Part shown: one piece after another, positions 59,479 to 64,000 of the stretch | Position numbering within the stretch: position 1 is the stretch's first letter | Layout of the letters: each line of letters starts with the position of its first letter | Assembly (NCBI RefSeq): GCF_027595985.1 | Contig: NC_073305.1 | Coordinates: 85,988,626 to 86,052,625 of the forward strand | Origin: Sorex araneus | Lineage: Eukaryota; Chordata; Mammalia; Eulipotyphla; Soricidae | DNA: 64,000 bases | Direction of reading: 5' to 3' | Notes under the pieces: model-generated | Told to the model about the DNA's origin: nothing | What the model saw: the letters and a program-made list of their open reading frames with translations, nothing else | Databases searched by the model: none | Position numbers and translations under genes: made by a program

Positions 59479-60625
59479 CAAGGCAAAAGAAATACAACTG
59501 AATAGAAGACAATATTTGCACATAACACATCACACAAAGGGTTAATATCTGAGATCTATAATGTGCCCACAAAAGTCAACAGAAAATATCTAAAACTTCA
59601 ATCTAAAGTGGGTAGAAGAAATGAACAGACACTTTTCTGAAGAAGACAGATGAATGGCCAATAGGCACATGAAAAAGTTCTCAGCATCACTAATTATCAG
59701 GGAAATCTAGATCAAGATAAAATTAAGATATAGTCACATACTAGTGATAATGACATGTCTCAAAGACCTGGGAACAATCTGTTTCAGCAGGGATGTGGTG
59801 AAAAGAAACTCTCGTCCACTACTGATGGGGATTTTGTCTGGTTCAATCCCAATGGAAGACAGTATGGAGACTTCTCAGAAAAGTAATAGGGCTTCCGTAT
59901 CTACCCAGGGCCCAAAATACTCTTTCAAATGGACATCTGTACACCATTATTCATTGCAGCACTTAGCACAAAATGCTATGGAATCAACCTAGGCACCAAT
60001 GACAGATGAGTGGATAATGAAGGTGTGGCATATAGACACAATGAAATATTATACAGCTGCAAGGAATGATAAAGTCATGCAATTTGCTACAACTTGGTTG
60101 GAACTGGAAGACATTATGTTAAGTGAAGAAATCCAGAAGAAGAACAAACATAGGCTGGTTTCACCTACCTGTATTATATAGACTAACAGGGAATGCAGGT
60201 ATTAAAAAGGGGTTTATGATTAACCAATGTTTGAGTAATGGAGATCAGAGTTCCTAGATTATCCTTAACCCTAGACTATAGGAAAAAAAAGATAGAGAAC
60301 AAAGGCCATCAAGAGGGAATTAAAATGATGCAGGTGAAAAGTAAAAAAGAAGGGGTCTGGGTTTTAGGCACATCAACGGCATAGGAGTGTAGTATAATTA
60401 TAAATTGGAACCATAACATCCACAACACTGAAAGCATGAGATCTAAACTACAAGAAACTTAGTAAAGTGCCTGTCAAGGGGTGCAGGCTAGAAACTGAGG
60501 ACATTAGGGGATGGAATTTGATACTCATGGTGGCACTGGTGTTGGAATACTCTGTGCCTAAAACTCAAGTATGAATAACCTTGTAAACCATGGTACCTTA
60601 ATAAAAAATTAATTAAAAAATTTAA

Positions 60626-61205
60626 AACATGAAGAGCAAAACATTTTTGGATTTTGCTCTGTATATTTATGTGCATATATTGTCTGCTTTCTATTAATAT
60701 TTCATGGATGTTTTTGCAACTTTATGAAGTATTTATGAATAATTTTAATAATTGGATAATACTCATAAGATGTATACTGCAGTGAATTTTAACATTTATA
60801 AAATTACAAGTGTTATTTTTGTATATTTTTACTTTTACCAACCATATAATCATAAAGCATTTCTTTATCCTCATCTATTGGTCTTCAACTCTGATTCTTC
60901 CTTAAGGATAGACTTTATATGAGTTGAATTTAAAGTTTAAAGATGTAAATGCCTTTTCAAAATTAAACAAATTTTTCTCAAGATATTTTTATTTTTTATA
61001 TACAAAAGTACTAAATATTTCTTTCACTGCCAATTCAAAATTTTGGAGAACACTGTTTCTCAAAATATTTTGGGGAGCACAACTCATAAATTTTATATTT
61101 CTTTCTGTCCACTGCTAAAAAGTAAAATATTTTCAAAATTTGACTTTTCCAATTCATAAGAGAAATCTGAAGTCAGATTTCATTTATTTATATTTATTTA
61201 TTTGT
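60626..61205. other. unique AT-rich sequence
   Basis: Nothing recognised. Confidence 0.5.
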
Positions 61206-62523
61206 TTAAATTAATTTGTATCAGTTGTGTCATTTGTCATCCCGTTGATCTTCGATTTGCTTGAGCAGGCGCCAGTAACGTCTCCATTCATCCCTGTCTC
61301 GTGCTAGTGTAGCCCAATGAAATTTCCTTGCTCCAGGAATAGGAAGAGACTCAAATCATTCATTCAGGGTTTTGACAAAGAAGTCTAACCATCTTGCTGG
61401 TGGGCGGCCCCGAGGTCTTTTGACGTCCCATGGAATCCAGTCAGTAACAGCTCTAGTCCAGTGGTTGTCTCTGAATCGCTTTATGTGTCTGGCCCATCTG
61501 ATTTTCAACGCCTTGGCAAATGAGACAGCGTCCGATTCTTGATCGTCAAAAAAGGTCAGAATTCTGGATTCCTTGTTTCACTGAAACGTGAAACATGATA
61601 CTCCTAGCGTGGCTCTTTCTATTCCTCTTTGGGAAACCCAAATAGCGTTCTCATCCTGTTTGCTTAGGGCCCAGGTCTCTGAGGCGTATGTTAGTGCAGG
61701 AACAATGGTGAAGTCAAAGAGATGTGCCCAGAGCTGGAGGTTCTTTGTCGTCCTCTTAACCACTTCTTCAATGCTCTTGAAGGCATTCCACGCTGCTCTC
61801 TTCCTCCTGAGCAGTTCTGGCACCAAGTCATTCCTCATGTTGAGTTCTCGACCCAGGTACACATAGCTGCTGCATTCGAAGATGTTCATTTCATTGAGTC
61901 CCTTACAAATAGAATGTAAGGGACTAGTTTATTTTTCATGAAAATTGTTTTGGTGAGATTCAGCTGCAGTCCAACCTTTCCACACTCAAGGTCGAAGTCG
62001 ACCAGCGTTTGTGACTCTTTGCTAATGTTTGGCATTAAGAGAATGATGTCATCAGCGAAACGGAGGTGGTGTAGTTGCCAACCGTCTGTCTTCACTCCCA
62101 TTCTTTCCCATTCCAGACATCGCATGACATTCTCGAGGGTGGCACTGAAGAGTTTCAGTGAAATAGTATCACCCTGCCGAATACCTCTTTTTACGTCAAT
62201 GATCACTTCCTTGTAGAATGGTGAGATCCTGGCAGTGAATCCATAGTACAGCTCGAGGAGATCTTGATGTACTGAGTTTGATCGCCCTGTTTGGCCAGGG
62301 CTTCGATGACCACTTCAGTCTCAACAGAATTGAAGGCCTTCTTAAAATTGATAAACTTAGACAGAGCGGCATCTTGAACTCTCACAAAACTTCAATGAGT
62401 TTGGTCGCTGTGTGGATATGGTCAATTGTGCTGAATCCTTTTTCAGAACTGGCTTGCTCGCATAGTTGTCCTTCATCTAGTGTTCTGCCTATTCTATTCA
62501 GGATGACTCGAGTTAAATTAATT
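61206..62523 (-). mobile_element. 5'-truncated RTE-clade LINE with TSDs
   Basis: The element occupies 61217-62512 (1,296 bp) on the minus strand. TSD TTAAATTAATT lies at 61206-61216 and 62513-62523. It has no A-tail; the 3' end is GACAAATGACACAACTGATA. The coding part continues almost to the 3' end. G+C content and CpG number are clearly above the surrounding AT-rich DNA. Confidence 0.95.
61230..62512 (-). pseudogene. RTE reverse transcriptase, C-terminal two fifths, broken
   Basis: Order on the minus strand: RTLDEGQLCEQASSEKGFST (62490-62430); motif A region FINFKKAFNSVE (62350), where the family has Asp at the position now Asn; RGIRQGDTIS (motif B, 62185); HLRFADDIILLMP (motif C, FADD intact, 62060); GLQLNLTKT; YVYLGRELNMRND and VPALTYASETWALSKQDE (61870-61650); RPRGRPPARWLDFFVK (61420); then [20 protein letters not shown] and QIEDQRDDK with TGA at 61232-61230. 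At least five frame breaks. RQGDTIS with a short 3' region and no A-tail places it in the RTE clade rather than L1. Confidence 0.9.
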
Positions 62524-62576
62524 AATTTAATTTAATTATTTTATTTATTTATCAATTCATTTAAAATTAATGATTT

Positions 62577-63899
62577 TTTAAAAATTAATAAAACTAAGCA
62601 ATCAAGTAGAAACAGAAATAAACAAATGCTACTATATTAAACTAAGAAGCTTCTGCACCGCAAAAAACATAGAGACCCGAATACAAAGGCAATCTACAGA
62701 ATGGGAAAAGATATTCACCAATACCCATCTGATAAGGGCTTGATATCAAGGGTATATAAGGCACTGGTTGAACTCTACAAGAAGAAAACATCCAGCCCCA
62801 TCAGAAAATGGTGTGAAGAAATGAACAGAAACTTTCTTGAGGAAGAAATACGAATGGTCAAAAGGCACATGAAAAAATGCTCATCATCACTAATCATCAG
62901 GGAGATGCAGATCAAAACAACTATGAGATACCACCTAACACCACAGAGACTGGCACACATCCAAAAGAACAGAAGCAACCGCTGTTGGCATGGATGTGGG
63001 GAGAAAGGGACCCTCCTACACTGCTGGTGGGAATGCCGACTGGTTCAACCATTCTGGAAAACAATATGGTCGCTCCTCAAGAAATTAGAAATTGAGCTCC
63101 CATTTTACCCAGCAATACCACTTCTGGGAATATACCCTGGAGAGGCAAAAAAGATATAGTCGAAATGACATCTGCACATGTATGTTCATCACAGCACTGT
63201 TTACGATAGCCAAAATCTGGAAAAAACCCGAATTCCCAAGAACAGATGACTGGCTAAAGAAACTTTGGTACATCTACACAATGGAACACTATGTAGCTGT
63301 CAGAAAAGATGAAGTCATGAACTTTGCATACAAGTGGATCAACATGGAAAGTATCATGCTAAGTGAAATGAGTCAGAAAGAGAGAGACAGACATAGAAGA
63401 ATTGCACTCATCTGTGGAATATAAAACAACAGAATGGAGGATTAACACCCAAGAATAACAGAAATAAGTAACAGATTTGCTCCATGGCTTAGACACCAGC
63501 TCACATGCTGGAGGAAAGGGCAGCTCAGATAGAGAAGGGAATACCAAGCAAAAATGTGATGGGAGGACGCGTTCGGGATGGGAGAGGTGTGCTCAGAGCA
63601 GACTATAGACCAAACACATTGGCCACCCAAGACCTTCATTACTAACCACAACGCCCAAAGAGAGATAGGGAACAGAGGGGAATACCCTGCCAAAGAGGCG
63701 AGTGGGAAGGGGGATGAGGTGGGAGTGGGTTGGAGGGATGATGGGCTCATCAGTGGAGGACAGGCACTGGTGAAGCGATAGATACTCAAGCTGTATATGA
63801 CTAAAACACAAGCATGAGAATATGTAAACCTGTATCTATACCCCCACGGTGATTCATTAATAAACAAATTAAATAAATAAAAAATTACTTTAAAAATTA
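62577..63899 (+). mobile_element. young 5'-truncated L1 with TSDs
   Basis: The element spans 62588-63888, with TSD TTTAAAAATTA (AT-rich) at 62577-62587 and 63889-63899. It contains the last 270 or so codons of ORF2 and a complete 3'UTR with a G-rich region near 63700-63735, ending TTCATTAATAAACAAATTAA. Confidence 0.93.
62600..63424 (+). pseudogene. L1 ORF2 C-terminal part
   Basis: One open frame, 62701-63159, holds [39 protein letters not shown], the C-x3-C-x7-H-x4-C motif ([18 protein letters not shown]) and [19 protein letters not shown] frameshift in an A6 run near 63150 moves the rest to another frame (PRTDDWLKKLWYIYTMEHYV to RRIALICGI, stop at 63422-63424). The only other damage seen is upstream of 62700. 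It is the best-preserved ORF2 end in the window. Confidence 0.93.
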
Positions 63900-64000
63900 T
63901 AGCTCAATACACAAATACGCAATTAAAATCTTAATTAATTGTTTAATTACAATTACCTCCTCCCTTTATTAGAGACTTGGAAAGATTGATATTCATTTGA
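63900..64000. other. unique AT-rich sequence to window end
   Basis: Nothing recognised. Confidence 0.5.

Larger units (their letters stand above)
59030..60625 (+). mobile_element. older L1 3' part, split by two SINEs
   Basis: ORF2 sequence starts near 59030 (ATTGGACTATAAGAAATTAA), continues after the SINEs at 59461 (AGTTTCTGCAAGGCAAAAG), runs through a diverged C-terminal region (MTDEWIMKVW, NDKVMQFATTWLELEDIMLS) and ends in the older 3'UTR (GGTACCTTAATAAAAAATTA) at about 60625. Many stops. Older subfamily. Confidence 0.88.

Overview
The window is nuclear DNA of a eulipotyphlan mammal, most probably a shrew (Sorex-like). The main evidence is the dominant repeat, a tRNA-derived SINE of the SOR type known from shrews, seen about 30 times. 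It occurs with young mammalian LINE-1 copies, an RTE-clade LINE, MIR-like relics, dinucleotide repeats and AT-rich unique sequence. I find no intact host protein-coding gene and no convincing exon. Nearly every long open frame is retrotransposon sequence, low-complexity repeat or chance. This is intergenic or deep intronic DNA.

Layout. 0-26 kb: AT-rich unique sequence with scattered SINEs, L1 3'-end scraps, a possible hAT-type MITE (about 7.8 kb) and an unidentified decayed coding-like block on the minus strand (24.4-25.5 kb). 26.3-29.0 kb: an L1 with a 5' inversion flanked by an 18-bp target-site duplication (TSD). 29.3-35.1 kb: an almost full-length L1 on the minus strand (5'UTR with a repeated unit, broken ORF1, broken ORF2, 3'UTR carrying a nested SINE). 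35-41 kb: SINEs, a 687-bp composite element with perfect 15-bp TSDs, and older L1 pieces. 40.7-44.2 kb: a cluster of L1 fragments including two more inversions, with a 335-bp GA-rich microsatellite inside one 3'UTR. 45.6-48.4 kb: an older L1 with a nested SINE, then an 850-bp non-autonomous element with a duplicated GC-rich promoter-like unit and an L1-type 3' end. 48-58 kb: unique DNA, a 110-bp tandem duplication, more SINEs and a U2 snRNA pseudogene. 58-64 kb: a long SINE, an AT palindromic repeat, an old L1 split by two SINEs at one site, a 5'-truncated RTE LINE with 11-bp TSDs, and a young 5'-truncated L1.

How the elements work together. The SINEs share one tRNA-like head but have two body/tail types. 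The short form ends in an A-rich tail, the hallmark of L1 mobilisation. The long form ends in about 55 nt nearly identical to the 3' terminus of the RTE LINE at 61.2 kb, and then in short ACAGTG-like repeats. In the RTE those 55 nt are the last codons of its ORF, which stops 13 nt from the TSD. The window therefore holds one SINE head apparently served by two unrelated LINE machineries, plus a larger composite element sharing the same body and a longer piece of the RTE 3' end. This is the most interesting system I see here.

Limits: all homology calls come from reading the sequence and remembered family features; no database search was run. Repeat edges are good to a few bases where TSDs are given and to tens of bases elsewhere.
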